In this document: positions 31,961 to 41,648 of the stretch, one piece after another
How the letters are laid out: the number at the start of each line of letters is the position of its first letter
Position numbering within the stretch: position 1 is the stretch's first letter
Assembly: GCA_001770205.1 (NCBI GenBank)
Contig: MEQL01000061.1
Span: 62,001-126,000 of the forward strand
From: Bdellovibrionales bacterium RIFOXYD12_FULL_39_22
GTDB lineage: Bacteria > Bdellovibrionota > Bacteriovoracia > Bacteriovoracales > Bacteriovoracaceae
Direction of reading: 5' to 3'
Length of the DNA: 64,000 nucleotides
Made by a program: the position numbers and the translations under genes
Notes under the pieces: model-generated
The model's database searches: none
Told to the model about the DNA's origin: nothing
What the model saw: only the letters and a program-made list of their open reading frames with translations

Positions 31961-32989
31961 TTTGTGCAAATCACGCCAGCTTTTTCCAACTCGATTAGCG
32001 CGCTCTTTTTGAAACTTATTAACTGCTGCCAAATGATCTTTATAACGTTCCGTAAAAACATGATGGCCATCATTTTGACTAACAAAGAAAAGATAATTAT
32101 GTCTGGCCGGAGACAAGACCGCCGAAATGGCCTCTACCCCGGGATTACAAATCGGCCCTATCGGTAAGTCGCTAGTCGTGTAGGTATTATAAGGGGTACT
32201 GGCAAGCAAATCGGCTTTGCGTAAATTACCATTAAAGTTTTCATAGATCCCATAAATAGTCGTAGGATCTGATTGCAGTCGCATTTTTTTTATCAGTCGA
32301 TTCCAAAAAACCCCAGCGATAACTGGGCGCTCAGAACTTGCCCCGGTCTCCTTTTCCACAATAGAGGCCAGTGTCACCACCTGATGTTTTGATAAAGAGG
32401 TAACTGAAAAATCCAAGTTGGCAGTTTTTTCGTTAAAGCGCCGAACCATGGCCTGAATTACTTGTGGCGGTGTAGACTCTGGCGAAAATTGATAGGTGTC
32501 AGGGTAAAGATACCCTTCAATTCGCTCGGCGCTAACTCCTAAATGTTCAGCAAAATTGGCGTCCTTGGCATAACGAATAAACTGTTCATATGAAACAATT
32601 CCTTGTGCTTCTAATATTTTCCCAATTTCAAAAATATTTTTTCCTTCGGGAATAGTTACCCTAGCTGTAACCGGTGCTCCTAAAATTAAAATATTAATCA
32701 ACGAGTCCATATTAGTTTTGCTGGGAATTTTGAAGTGGCCACTTTTAAACTTTGTCATTATCTCTTTGAATTGTGCATAACGATGAAATGTTTTGGTACT
32801 ACTGATTAACCCTTCCTTTCCCAAGCGATAGTTTATAGAAGAAAAACCCTCTCCGGGAGAAATTTTAAATATCTTCTCTTCCCCAGCGTACTGCCACGAA
32901 TATATATTGTAATACAGGCGCACGCCAACCATTATGGCGCCCACAAGTGGCGCCCAAAAAAGAAATAACCACAACGTTTTTTTTAACAT
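31934..32989 (-). CDS. mltG: Endolytic peptidoglycan transglycosylase MltG
   Basis: MltG cleaves nascent glycan strands in the periplasm and so sets strand length. The 351-residue protein has an N-terminal membrane anchor (about 5-25), a LysM-like subdomain and the YceG catalytic fold: 'IPEGKNIFEIGKILE', 'EGYLYPDTYQF', 'LASIVEKET' (catalytic Glu), 'AGVFWNRLIKKMRLQSDPTTIYG', 'YNTYTTSDLPIGPICNPGVEAI' and 'YLFFVSQNDGHHVFTERYKDH'. ruvX lies 26 bases upstream on the same strand, the usual neighbourhood in many bacteria. Confidence 0.94.
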   Translation of the reverse strand: MLKKTLWLFLFWAPLVGAIMVGVRLYYNIYSWQYAGEEKIFKISPGEGFSSINYRLGKEGLISSTKTFHRYAQFKEIMTKFKSGHFKIPSKTNMDSLINILILGAPVTARVTIPEGKNIFEIGKILEAQGIVSYEQFIRYAKDANFAEHLGVSAERIEGYLYPDTYQFSPESTPPQVIQAMVRRFNEKTANLDFSVTSLSKHQVVTLASIVEKETGASSERPVIAGVFWNRLIKKMRLQSDPTTIYGIYENFNGNLRKADLLASTPYNTYTTSDLPIGPICNPGVEAISAVLSPARHNYLFFVSQNDGHHVFTERYKDHLAAVNKFQKERANRVGKSWRDLHKSSDGSAEK

Positions 32990-33015
32990 AGTTTCTGCCC
33001 TGTTTTTTACTCTAG

Positions 33016-33501
33016 TTATGGCGCATTGATAGAGAACTTAACCAGTCTCTCCGCCCGAATAAAATCCTCAAGAATTATTGCCGCAGCGAACGCATCTAGC
33101 TTTTCCTTGTTAACTTTAAAATTATATTGAGGAGACTCTTTCATGCGCGCCTCCGCCTCTACCGAAGTTAGTGTCTCGTCTTGTAGAAAAAATTGGCACC
33201 CTGCTATTTTTAACGAGAGGCCAGCAGCAAATTCGCGCACCCGCAGAGTCATCTTACTCTCATTGCCATCAAGGTAATGAGGGAGGCCCAACACTACAAC
33301 CTCCACAAATTCCTCATCAATGACGCAAATAATCTCCTCAACAAGTCTTTCATCACTAATGTACTTTATCTGCTTAAAGGGAGTAGGATAGGGATCTCGG
33401 CCGGGACGATAGGTGGCCAGACCGGCCTGTTTAGTGCCAAAATCGATGGCCAAGATCGTTTTATTTAAAAAGGTGTTATAGTTCTTATAGGTTATGTACA
33501 T
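33016..33501 (-). CDS. ruvX: Pre-16S rRNA nuclease / Holliday junction resolvase homologue (YqgF)
   Basis: The 161-residue protein is an RNase H-fold nuclease of the YqgF/RuvX family, in E. coli needed for maturation of the 16S rRNA 5' end. Motifs: 'ILAIDFGTKQAGLAT' (first acidic residue), 'EVVVLGLPHYLDG' (the family's GlP..xdG), 'LQDETLTSVEAEARM' and a terminal 'KEKLDAFAAAIILEDFI' with the last catalytic Asp. It is upstream of and co-directional with mltG. Confidence 0.92.
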   Translation of the reverse strand: MYITYKNYNTFLNKTILAIDFGTKQAGLATYRPGRDPYPTPFKQIKYISDERLVEEIICVIDEEFVEVVVLGLPHYLDGNESKMTLRVREFAAGLSLKIAGCQFFLQDETLTSVEAEARMKESPQYNFKVNKEKLDAFAAAIILEDFIRAERLVKFSINAP

Positions 33502-33567
33502 CTTGGGCAGTGATTTTACCTATCAAAATATTTTATTCAAGAGATTTTATAATTTCATAAATGATTC

Positions 33568-33595
33568 TTGACAAAATAATGGAAGCAGATAATAT
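33568..33595 (+). promoter_or_regulatory. Probable sigma-70-type promoter of the rho operon
   Basis: TTGACA (33568-33573), 16-base spacer, TAATAT (33590-33595). The -35 matches consensus exactly. It would give a leader of about 115 bases before rho; long leaders serving rho autoregulation are known in other bacteria. Confidence 0.5.
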
Positions 33596-33716
33596 GAAAG
33601 AGTATAAACTTTAAGTTTAGAATATTCCCAACAACATTAGGCCTAGATTTTCATATAAAAAGTTATTTTGTGATTTTACCAATCGATCGGTTATTATTTA
33701 TCAGGAGAAATGATTA

Positions 33717-34964
33717 ATGCATCTTAATGATCTTAGAGAAAAAGACATCGTTGAACTAACACAACTTGCCACAGATATGGCAGTCGAAAATCCCGGCGCA
33801 CTTCGGCGACATGAGCTGATTTTTGCTATTTTAAAAACACACTCCCAAAATGATGAAGAAATTTTTGGCGAAGGCGTTTTAGAAATATTGCCTGACGGTT
33901 TTGGATTTTTGCGCTCCCCTGGCTATAACTATTTGCCAGGTGCTGACGATATCTATGTTAGCCCCAGTCAAATTCGCCGTTTTGGTTTGCGCAAAGGCGA
34001 CTCGGTAACTGGCCAAATTCGCCCACCCAAAGAGGGTGAGCGCTACTTCGCCCTGCTCAAGGTCAACGAAGTAAATTTCCACTCTATGGAAGATCACAAA
34101 AAGACGGTGCTATTTGATAACTTAACACCGCTTTTTCCTTCTAAAAAAATTCAACTTGAGTTTCACCCAACCAATTATAATACTCGCATCATTGATCTTT
34201 TCGTACCCCAGGGCTTTGGCCAACGCTGTTTAATCGTTGCTCCTCCCAAGGCCGGAAAAACTGTTTTGCTAAAAGATATGGCCAATGCCATTACCTCTAA
34301 TCATAAAGATGCCTTTGTTATTGTACTTCTAATCGATGAGCGGCCGGAGGAAGTAACAGATATGCGTCGAAGTGTTCAGGCCGAAGTGGTTTCTAGTACT
34401 TTTGATGAGCCGGCCAATCGTCACGTGCAAGTTGCGGAGATGGTAATTGAAAAGGCCAAGCGTCTAACCGAGGCCGGAAAAGATGTCGTTATTCTTCTCG
34501 ATTCAATTACTCGCCTGGCCCGCGCTTATAACACTGTTGTTCCACCGTCGGGGAAAATTTTATCTGGAGGAGTGGATTCTAATGCTCTTCATAAACCTAA
34601 GCGTTTCTTTGGTGCAGCTCGCAATATAGAAAATGGTGGATCACTTACTATCATTGCCACTGCCCTTATTGATACTGGCTCTAGGATGGATGAGGTTATT
34701 TTCGAAGAATTCAAAGGAACAGGTAACTCTGAAATTCAGCTGGATCGTAAGCTTCTAGAGAAAAGAATTTATCCATGTCTCGATATTAATAAATCGTCCA
34801 CTCGAAAAGAAGATCTGCTAATGACAGATCAAGATCTACAGCGCGTAATTTTGCTACGAAGAGTTCTACATCCAATGAACACTATTGACTCCATGGAATT
34901 CATGCTAAGCAGAATTGTGAAGACCAAAACTAATGATTCTTTCCTAGAATCCATGAATGGTTAG
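33717..34964 (+). CDS. rho: Transcription termination factor Rho
   Basis: Rho is the hexameric RNA-translocating ATPase that ends transcription and releases RNA. The 415-residue protein has the N-terminal Rho helix bundle ('[21 protein letters not shown]'), the cold-shock-like RNA-binding fold ('[45 protein letters not shown]'), Walker A '[11 protein letters not shown]', Walker B '[16 protein letters not shown]', and the Q/R-loop region '[20 protein letters not shown]'. AGGAG precedes the ATG. It heads a compact operon with a DUF1385 gene, prfA, prmC, murA and a HIT gene. Confidence 0.97.
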   Translation: MHLNDLREKDIVELTQLATDMAVENPGALRRHELIFAILKTHSQNDEEIFGEGVLEILPDGFGFLRSPGYNYLPGADDIYVSPSQIRRFGLRKGDSVTGQIRPPKEGERYFALLKVNEVNFHSMEDHKKTVLFDNLTPLFPSKKIQLEFHPTNYNTRIIDLFVPQGFGQRCLIVAPPKAGKTVLLKDMANAITSNHKDAFVIVLLIDERPEEVTDMRRSVQAEVVSSTFDEPANRHVQVAEMVIEKAKRLTEAGKDVVILLDSITRLARAYNTVVPPSGKILSGGVDSNALHKPKRFFGAARNIENGGSLTIIATALIDTGSRMDEVIFEEFKGTGNSEIQLDRKLLEKRIYPCLDINKSSTRKEDLLMTDQDLQRVILLRRVLHPMNTIDSMEFMLSRIVKTKTNDSFLESMNG

Positions 34965-34974
34965 GCACTAATTT

Positions 34975-36078
34975 ATGAATGATCTCAACAAACAGTTCAC
35001 CTCCATTGGTGGCCAGGCCGTCATTGAGGGTGTTATGATGCGCTCTCCTCACTCTTTTGTCGTGGCAGTTCGTCATCCAGAGGGACAAATTAGACTTCGC
35101 CGCGATCAATGGTTTGGGCTCTCGGCCCGTTTTAATTTCTTAAAAAAACCTTTTTTGCGGGGAGTGTTAATCCTTATTGAGACCATGGCAAACGGAATTG
35201 TGGCACTCAATTATTCGGCCTCTATTGCTATGGATGAAGAGCTAAAGCAAGAAGCTCTCAAAAAGGGAATTTCTGCGGAGGATTACGAGAAAAAAAAGAG
35301 CGAGAAGGAAAAAGTTAGTTTTGCAACCTTCTTAACCATTCTTGTTTCGTTTGCTTTTGGAATTTTACTCTTCGTTGCAGTTCCTCATATGTTAACGGCA
35401 ATTCTGGAAAAGTCTGCCGGAGCACAATGGGGATTAGATGGATATCAATTCCATTTGATAGACGGAATAATCAAGGCCTGTATTTTTATCCTTTATGTTT
35501 ATCTCATCAGTTTCTTGCCGGACATTAAGCGTGTTTTTCAATATCACGGGGCCGAGCACAAAGCGATCTCCACTTTTGAGGCCCGCGAAGCTTTAACGGT
35601 GGAAAACGCCAAAAAATATAAAACCTTCCACCCCCGCTGTGGAACAACTTTCATTTTTTTCCTACTTTTTATTTCCATTATTATCTTTTCAGCACTTTTT
35701 ACTGTTATCTCCGTTGGGGCCAATCAACATTTTTTGATCAAGCATCTTTTGGCAATTTTAATTAAAATTGCGCTAACCTTTCCCGTGGCCGGTCTCTCTT
35801 ATGAATTAATTAAAATTTCTGGAAAATACGCCAATACTTTGTGGGGGAAAATTTTAAGCTATCCCGGAATGCTTTTACAGCGTTTAACTACAAAAGAGCC
35901 TGATGATCAACAACTGGAAGTAGCTCTGGCCTCTATCAAAATGGTTTTATTTTTAGAAGAAAAATATAATCTCAAAGATGCCAAAGAAAAAGTAATTGCC
36001 ATTGATGAGGTGGACATTAAAAACCTTAGCGAGGTGGAAGTTTCTAACTTGCAAATTAGAGACTTCTTAGAACACTAA
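34975..36078 (+). CDS. DUF1385 membrane protein
   Basis: The 367-residue protein begins 'SIGGQAVIEGVMMRSPHSFVVAVR', the signature of DUF1385 proteins. It has membrane helices at about 115-140, 160-185, 220-245 and 255-280, the conserved 'FQYHGAEHKAISTFEA' and 'HPRCGTTFIFFLLFISI', and a hydrophilic C-terminus. The biochemical role is not established. Placement between a translation or transcription factor gene and prfA is widespread for this family. It ends in a one-base overlap with prfA. Confidence 0.88.
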   Translation: MNDLNKQFTSIGGQAVIEGVMMRSPHSFVVAVRHPEGQIRLRRDQWFGLSARFNFLKKPFLRGVLILIETMANGIVALNYSASIAMDEELKQEALKKGISAEDYEKKKSEKEKVSFATFLTILVSFAFGILLFVAVPHMLTAILEKSAGAQWGLDGYQFHLIDGIIKACIFILYVYLISFLPDIKRVFQYHGAEHKAISTFEAREALTVENAKKYKTFHPRCGTTFIFFLLFISIIIFSALFTVISVGANQHFLIKHLLAILIKIALTFPVAGLSYELIKISGKYANTLWGKILSYPGMLLQRLTTKEPDDQQLEVALASIKMVLFLEEKYNLKDAKEKVIAIDEVDIKNLSEVEVSNLQIRDFLEH

Positions 36079-37145
36079 TGTTTAACAAACTAGATGCCGT
36101 TGTACAGCGTTTTGAACAGTTAACTGAGAAGTTGGCAGACCCTTCCATCTATGACCGACAAGAGGAATTAAAAAAAGTATCTGAAGAACGGGCCAATATT
36201 GAACCAATTGTTGAAGCGTATAAGCACTATAAAAAAGTTAAGCAAGAACTAGAAGAATCAAAAGATCTAATCAAAAGTGAAAAAGATGGGGAGATGATTG
36301 AGCTTCTCAAAGAAGAAATTGCCGAAAAGAATAAGGCCATTCCTAACCTCGAAAGTGAACTTAAAGTACTACTTCTTCCCAAAGATCCTGATGATGATAA
36401 AAACGTCATGGTGGAAATTCGCGCTGGAGCAGGAGGGGATGAGGCCTCTATTTTCGTTGGCGATGTCTATCGTATGTATCAAAATTTTTTAAAAGAACTA
36501 GGATTTAAATCTGAACTAGTTTCCGTCAGCAAAGGTGATGAGGGGCTTAAAGAAATTATTTTCAGTATCAACGGCCCTAAAGCATTTTCTATGTTTAAAT
36601 ATGAAGGTGGAGTTCACCGCGTTCAGCGCGTTCCCAAAACGGAAGCGCAAGGACGTATTCACACCTCAACTATTACCGTGGCCGTTATGCCCGAGGTTGA
36701 TGAGGTTGAGTTTGAACTTAATATGAATGAAGTACGCATTGATGTTTATCGCTCCGGAGGATCTGGTGGACAGTCTGTTAACACCACTGATTCGGCAGTG
36801 CGCGTCACCCATCTTCCTACGGGAATGGTGGTGGCCATACAGGATGAAAAATCACAAATAAAAAACAAGGCCAAGGCGCTTAAAATTTTGCGCAATCGCA
36901 TTCATGATCAAATGATTCAAGAGCAAAAGGCCGCGGAAGATGCTAAGCGACTAGGAATGGTCGGACGAGGTGACCGCTCCGAACGTATTCGTACCTATAA
37001 TTTTCCACAAGGAAGACTTACTGATCATCGCATCGGCCTAACTCTATATTCCCTAGATAAAATAATCGAAGGCGATATGCGCCCAGTGATTGATGCCCTG
37101 ATTGCTTACAATCAAGCGCAACTACTTAAAGGCCAAGAAGATTGA
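36078..37145 (+). CDS. prfA: Peptide chain release factor 1
   Basis: RF1 reads UAA and UAG and triggers peptide release. The 355-residue protein has the N-terminal helical domain, the catalytic GGQ loop ('RSGGSGGQSVNTTDSAVRVTH', about residue 233) and the anticodon-recognition region, where 'EAQGRIHTST' takes the position of the family's P-x-T. The glutamine of GGQ is the substrate of PrmC, encoded directly downstream. The ATG overlaps the last base of the DUF1385 gene. Confidence 0.97.
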   Translation: MFNKLDAVVQRFEQLTEKLADPSIYDRQEELKKVSEERANIEPIVEAYKHYKKVKQELEESKDLIKSEKDGEMIELLKEEIAEKNKAIPNLESELKVLLLPKDPDDDKNVMVEIRAGAGGDEASIFVGDVYRMYQNFLKELGFKSELVSVSKGDEGLKEIIFSINGPKAFSMFKYEGGVHRVQRVPKTEAQGRIHTSTITVAVMPEVDEVEFELNMNEVRIDVYRSGGSGGQSVNTTDSAVRVTHLPTGMVVAIQDEKSQIKNKAKALKILRNRIHDQMIQEQKAAEDAKRLGMVGRGDRSERIRTYNFPQGRLTDHRIGLTLYSLDKIIEGDMRPVIDALIAYNQAQLLKGQED

Positions 37146-37149
37146 TCTT

Positions 37150-38013
37150 ATGTCCACAAAAACCTATGAGGCCTTGGCAGAGTTTTTCGAAACTCACCAG
37201 CAAAATCTAATACAATTTTATCCAGGATTAACACTGCGACGTCTAGAGCAAGAGTGGAGCCTTTTTTCTCGAATTACCTCTCAACCGCTCTCACTTTTTT
37301 TGCAAAAACTAAAACAAGGAATTCCTCTTGCATATATTTCTGGTAGCTCCTATTTTTACAAGGCCGAATTTTTTATTACTCCCGATGTTTTAATTCCTCG
37401 CTATGAGACCGAGATTCTTGTGGAAATGGGCGTGAAGGAAATTTTTAAAATAGCGCAAGGCCCAAACTCCATTATAAGGATCGCTGACATGGGTACAGGA
37501 AGTGGGGCCATTATTCTCTCCTTGTTACAAGATTGCACTCTCATTAAAAATCAAATAGAGGCGACCGCCACCGACATTAGTCAAGCGGCCCTAAATGTTG
37601 CTAAAACAAACTACGACTCCCTTCGCACACATCTGGCCTCAAATCATAAGCTGACTTTTTTACATGCAGATCGTTTAACAAAGCTTTCCACTCCACAACA
37701 ACTAATTATTACCAATCCACCATATATAAAAGCAAAGGAAGATCTTTCCACGGTTCATCCAATGGTAAAAAAATTTGAGCCAGAACTGGCCTTATTTTTG
37801 AAAGATGATGAATATGAAAATTGGTTTGAAAATATGTTTATCCAAGCATACAATCTGTTGCAAATGGAGGGTGTTTTCTTAATGGAAGGCCACGAAAATC
37901 ACCTTCCACTTCTTTCAAAAATAGCAGCACACTGTGGCCTTTCCCAAATTACTATCCATCCTGACTTAACGGGGCGGAAGCGATTTTTACGAGCATGTCG
38001 AATAAAGGAGTGA
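37150..38013 (+). CDS. prmC: Release factor glutamine methyltransferase
   Basis: PrmC methylates the GGQ glutamine of release factors. The start is ATG 37150 (MSTKTYEALAEFFE), four bases after the prfA stop; the longer open frame overlaps prfA. The 287-residue protein has the N-terminal helical domain ('GIPLAYISGSSYFY'), 'LIPRYETEILVE', the SAM-binding 'IADMGTGSGAIILSL' and the catalytic NPPY motif ('LIITNPPYIKAKEDL'). Confidence 0.95.
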   Translation: MSTKTYEALAEFFETHQQNLIQFYPGLTLRRLEQEWSLFSRITSQPLSLFLQKLKQGIPLAYISGSSYFYKAEFFITPDVLIPRYETEILVEMGVKEIFKIAQGPNSIIRIADMGTGSGAIILSLLQDCTLIKNQIEATATDISQAALNVAKTNYDSLRTHLASNHKLTFLHADRLTKLSTPQQLIITNPPYIKAKEDLSTVHPMVKKFEPELALFLKDDEYENWFENMFIQAYNLLQMEGVFLMEGHENHLPLLSKIAAHCGLSQITIHPDLTGRKRFLRACRIKE

Positions 38014-38020
38014 TTATCAA

Positions 38021-39292
38021 ATGGATAAATTATTAATCGAAGGCCCTGCTAAACTATCTGGTATCGTAAAAATCTCTAATTCAAAAAACGCCTATCTTCC
38101 CATTTTGGCCGGAGTTTTACTTTCCTCTAAACGTGTCCGCCTAAAAAATCTTCCCGCGCTTCGAGATATTCGCACCATGGTAAAATTGCTAGAAAATTTA
38201 GGCGTTAAAAGTACTCCCGATATCACAAAGGCCAATTATTCTTTTCTGGCCGACAATATAACTTCGCTTGAAGCAACTTATGATCTAGTTAAAACAATGC
38301 GTGCATCTGTTTTGGTGTTAGGCCCTCTCTTGGCCCGCTACAAGCGTGCCAAGGTTTCTCTTCCAGGAGGTTGCGCGATTGGAACACGTCCTATTGATAT
38401 TCATCTTTCTTGCATGAGTAAACTGGGAGCGAAAGTACAACTAGAGGGCGGCTACGTAGAAGTTTCTGCAGAAAAATTAATTGGCACTCGCATCGTATTG
38501 CCCTTTCCCTCCGTGGGGGCCACTGAGAATGTAATGATGGCCGCAGTATTAGCACAAGGAGAAACAGTTATTGAAAATGCTGCAATGGAACCAGAGATTG
38601 AAGATCTAGGAAATTTCCTCATCGCTATGGGCGTAAAGATTGAGGGGCTTAAAACTTCTAGTATAAAAGTTCAAGGAACTACCGTTTCTAATCTTAAAGA
38701 GGTTGAATATGAAGCAATACCGGATCGAATAGAGGCCGGAACTTATCTGATGGCCGCCCTGGCCACACACTCCGAAATCACCATAGAAAATGCCATTGCT
38801 TCTCATCTTGATTGTGTTATTGACACCTTGAAAAACATGGGGGCCAAACTCGAAATAGGCAAACGCCAGATTAAAGTTTTTGCCAGCACATTAAAGGGCG
38901 TTAATATTGACACGGCACCCTATCCCGGATTTCCGACGGACCTACAGGCACAACTAATTGCTTTGGCAACTCAGTCCAACGGACAATCTATTATCTCCGA
39001 GCATATTTTTGAAAATAGGTTTATGCATGTTCCAGAATTAAATCGCCTAGGCGCAGGTATAGTTTTAAAAAGCAATGCTGCCATCATTCCTGGAAATTTA
39101 CAGCTGAAGGCCGCTCCCGTTATGTGTACTGATTTGCGCGCTAGTGCTGCCTTGGCAATCGCCGCCCTGGCCGCCCACGGAACCACCCAAATGCAGCGAG
39201 TTTATCACCTAGACCGCGGATATGACGGCCTAGATATCAAACTTAAAAATCTAGGAGTTAATATCTCTAGAAAAAATGATTCCGAAGAATAA
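38021..39292 (+). CDS. murA: UDP-N-acetylglucosamine 1-carboxyvinyltransferase
   Basis: MurA transfers enolpyruvate from PEP to UDP-GlcNAc, the first committed step of peptidoglycan synthesis. The 423-residue EPT-fold protein has 'SNSKNAYLPILAGVLL' (catalytic Lys region), 'TMRASVLVLGPLLARY', the active-site loop 'LPGGCAIGTRPIDIHL' whose cysteine is the fosfomycin target in sensitive enzymes, 'PDRIEAGTYLMAA', 'GFPTDLQAQ' and 'DLRASAALAIAALAA'. AAAGGAG precedes the ATG. Confidence 0.96.
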   Translation: MDKLLIEGPAKLSGIVKISNSKNAYLPILAGVLLSSKRVRLKNLPALRDIRTMVKLLENLGVKSTPDITKANYSFLADNITSLEATYDLVKTMRASVLVLGPLLARYKRAKVSLPGGCAIGTRPIDIHLSCMSKLGAKVQLEGGYVEVSAEKLIGTRIVLPFPSVGATENVMMAAVLAQGETVIENAAMEPEIEDLGNFLIAMGVKIEGLKTSSIKVQGTTVSNLKEVEYEAIPDRIEAGTYLMAALATHSEITIENAIASHLDCVIDTLKNMGAKLEIGKRQIKVFASTLKGVNIDTAPYPGFPTDLQAQLIALATQSNGQSIISEHIFENRFMHVPELNRLGAGIVLKSNAAIIPGNLQLKAAPVMCTDLRASAALAIAALAAHGTTQMQRVYHLDRGYDGLDIKLKNLGVNISRKNDSEE

Positions 39293-39312
39293 TTTAAATA
39301 GGGAGGAGCGCA

Positions 39313-39663
39313 ATGCATGATGATAAAAATTGTATCTTTTGCAAAATTATTAGCGGAGAAATACCTGGTAGCAAAGTCTACGATGATAAAAACGTCATCG
39401 CATTTAGAGATATTCAACCTGCTGCCGAACTCCATCTGCTATTTATTCATAAAGAACACACCGTTAACATTAATGAGATGATGATGAAACATCCAAAACA
39501 ATTAATAGAAATTTTTGAGGCGATTAATCAATTTACCAGCGAAAACGATTTGATTAATAAGGGATATCGTATTATTTCTAACGTTGGAAAAAATGCCGGC
39601 CAATCCGTTTTCCACACACATTTCCATTTGTTGTCTGGAAAACGGTTGGGCGGCATTAACTAA
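39313..39663 (+). CDS. HIT-family (Hint-type) nucleotide hydrolase
   Basis: The 116-residue protein has the branch signature 'CIFCKIISGEIPGSKVYDDKNVIAFRDIQP' and the histidine triad 'GQSVFHTHFHLLSGK', with HxHxH complete. Hint enzymes hydrolyse purine nucleoside phosphoramidates such as adenylyl-lysine. GGGAGGAG precedes the ATG, and the gene closes the rho-murA operon. The following gene is convergent, 17 bases away, with no obvious terminator. Confidence 0.92.
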   Translation: MHDDKNCIFCKIISGEIPGSKVYDDKNVIAFRDIQPAAELHLLFIHKEHTVNINEMMMKHPKQLIEIFEAINQFTSENDLINKGYRIISNVGKNAGQSVFHTHFHLLSGKRLGGIN

Positions 39664-39680
39664 GCTACTTCTCATTAATC

Positions 39681-41414
39681 TTAGAACGTTCCTGTTTTAT
39701 AAACCTCTCCAGTAAATTCATACTTGGTTTGATCAACATGTGGTTTAGGTGTTAATTCATAACTTTCTGTCCGAAAATTTTCAAGACGTAAGTATCTACA
39801 CTTGCTCCATCGCTGAAAACCTAGACTCATTTTTTTATTGTCAACAACTGTTGGCATAATAATTTCGATACTGTGATTTTTCCCAAGAACATTTGGATAG
39901 AAATGCAATCTTAGCATCATTTCTGAACCCTTTTTGTAAATTACCTTACCATTCTTTGGAAGAAGATCGCTAATCTTAACTTCCTTACCACCTATTCTTA
40001 CATTAAGATGTTTGCCAAAATTACTATTGTTAAAAATCAATGGCGAGGTTGTAGTTTTAACTAAAACTTTATCATATGCTTGGCAACTTCTCATTGTGTT
40101 TTCATAGACAATAACTGGAACATCAATTTTTGATTCCTTGTATGTTGAAGAAGTAATGGTTGCAGACAATGATAGCATCACCTCATCATCTCCATTAATA
40201 TTTTCAATGGCTATTTTGCCATTTTTAACTTTCCCAGTAGAAACAACTGACGTTACTCTACTGCTAGCATAGAGTTCAGATCCCAGGGCATACGTAATAA
40301 TCAAAGTTTTTTCCGGAGAAATTGTTTCGAAACTATCTGTTTCCGTAAACGTACCATCATTTTGGCCAAATATTTTCCAAATTCCTAAGAGAGAATTAGT
40401 GGCCGAAAAATTTATCCAGTCCACTGGTAAATTTAATGAATTTTTTAATTCATATAGTGTGGTTACTTGTCCGTATTCATTAAAAGAGACTGCTGCATCT
40501 AGCGTTGTAAGAAAAGTTCGAATATCTTTAAAGTTTTTAACATATAAAACTTCCGTGTATGACGGCATCGAAATTATTACTTTACAATATTCTGTTTGCA
40601 AACTTTCTTTCAATTCATTGTAACGAATAATGTCTCCATCTTTTGTCGCCATGACAAAATTATTGATGGTGATGGCCTGAGATTTATCATGAGTAATACT
40701 ATCTTTTACAACCTGCGCCGATAAATTCTGTGCCTCCGCAGTATAAAAGGGGCGAAGTGAATTACTGTTTTCAATTTCAATTTTTTCAGCAGTCAATTCA
40801 CTTTGCATTAGCATGCTATTTCTAATTTGAAGCAACCTTTGTGTATTAACATCATAAATAGATGATGATAGCTCAATTGCAGAAAATGACTCTAGTCCTT
40901 CCGTATTCTTGTGAGAAAATGAAAAATCAATGGCCACAAGGCCACTATCTTGAATTAAATTCTGCAAACCACTACCGTATAAATTTTTTTGAAAGGGAAT
41001 TGCTAACGTACTACTCCAGGATGGAAATATATAAGTATCTTCATCGCTTTCGGAAAGAAGATCTGTTATCTCATAATTTTGGGAGGCAATAGACTTTTGG
41101 GTTAGTCTTAAAATCTTTTGCCTAAGCAGTGATCTAACTTCTGCCGAACTATTTTCCGAGAGAGATTTAACAGAGACGTTTCCATCTAGTTCAGAAACTT
41201 GAAAGCTGGCACGGCGTGATAGCATTTTCTCTACTTGAATTTTAGGAAGGCGTAAAATGTTTTCATTTTTTTCAGTAGATTTAATCGCTTCACGAGAATC
41301 ATCAATAAAAGGACGCCCATCTTGATGGTGAGGGGCAACAACCGGAAGGCCTTTGCCACAGGAAGAGAGAAGAATAAGGGCCAGTAAGGCCAGAAAATTT
41401 TTCATAATTTGCAT
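39681..41414 (-). CDS. Large lipoprotein of unknown family
   Basis: The start is ATG 41414, six bases after AGGAG. The 577-residue product has a lipoprotein signal with 'LLSSC' (Cys19). The mature part is mostly beta-type, Ser/Thr/Asn-rich and without recognisable catalytic motifs. Only two further cysteines are present, both far downstream ('MRSCQAYDK' and 'RWSKCRYLR'). I recognise no family; an outer-membrane or surface-exposed beta protein is plausible from composition. It is divergent from the next exported-protein gene. Confidence 0.65.
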   Translation of the reverse strand: MQIMKNFLALLALILLSSCGKGLPVVAPHHQDGRPFIDDSREAIKSTEKNENILRLPKIQVEKMLSRRASFQVSELDGNVSVKSLSENSSAEVRSLLRQKILRLTQKSIASQNYEITDLLSESDEDTYIFPSWSSTLAIPFQKNLYGSGLQNLIQDSGLVAIDFSFSHKNTEGLESFSAIELSSSIYDVNTQRLLQIRNSMLMQSELTAEKIEIENSNSLRPFYTAEAQNLSAQVVKDSITHDKSQAITINNFVMATKDGDIIRYNELKESLQTEYCKVIISMPSYTEVLYVKNFKDIRTFLTTLDAAVSFNEYGQVTTLYELKNSLNLPVDWINFSATNSLLGIWKIFGQNDGTFTETDSFETISPEKTLIITYALGSELYASSRVTSVVSTGKVKNGKIAIENINGDDEVMLSLSATITSSTYKESKIDVPVIVYENTMRSCQAYDKVLVKTTTSPLIFNNSNFGKHLNVRIGGKEVKISDLLPKNGKVIYKKGSEMMLRLHFYPNVLGKNHSIEIIMPTVVDNKKMSLGFQRWSKCRYLRLENFRTESYELTPKPHVDQTKYEFTGEVYKTGTF

Positions 41415-41579
41415 AATGTACTCCTTTGCTTTGTTATGCGGTTTATTCGTTCACGGCCGCCGAATGCCGCTGAACAGAAGAGCATTAGTACTAAATATCT
41501 ATGCTTTTTGAAGTTAAATGGACTCAAAGAATGGCCTTTTTTCACTTTTGAACTCCTTGTCCTTGGCAATAAAAATAGA

Positions 41580-41607
41580 TAAAGAAATGATGTGTCTATA
41601 CCGATAG
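41580..41607 (+). promoter_or_regulatory. Candidate sigma-28-like promoter of the Cys-rich exported protein gene
   Basis: TAAAGAAA (41580-41587), 12 bases, ACCGATAG (41600-41607), ending 41 bases before the ATG at 41649. The -10 shares CCGATAG with the flagellin 3 promoter; the spacer is one base longer. Confidence 0.4.
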
Positions 41608-41648
41608 TATTATCCAGATGAGTTATGAATTATTTCCAGGAGGCCTTA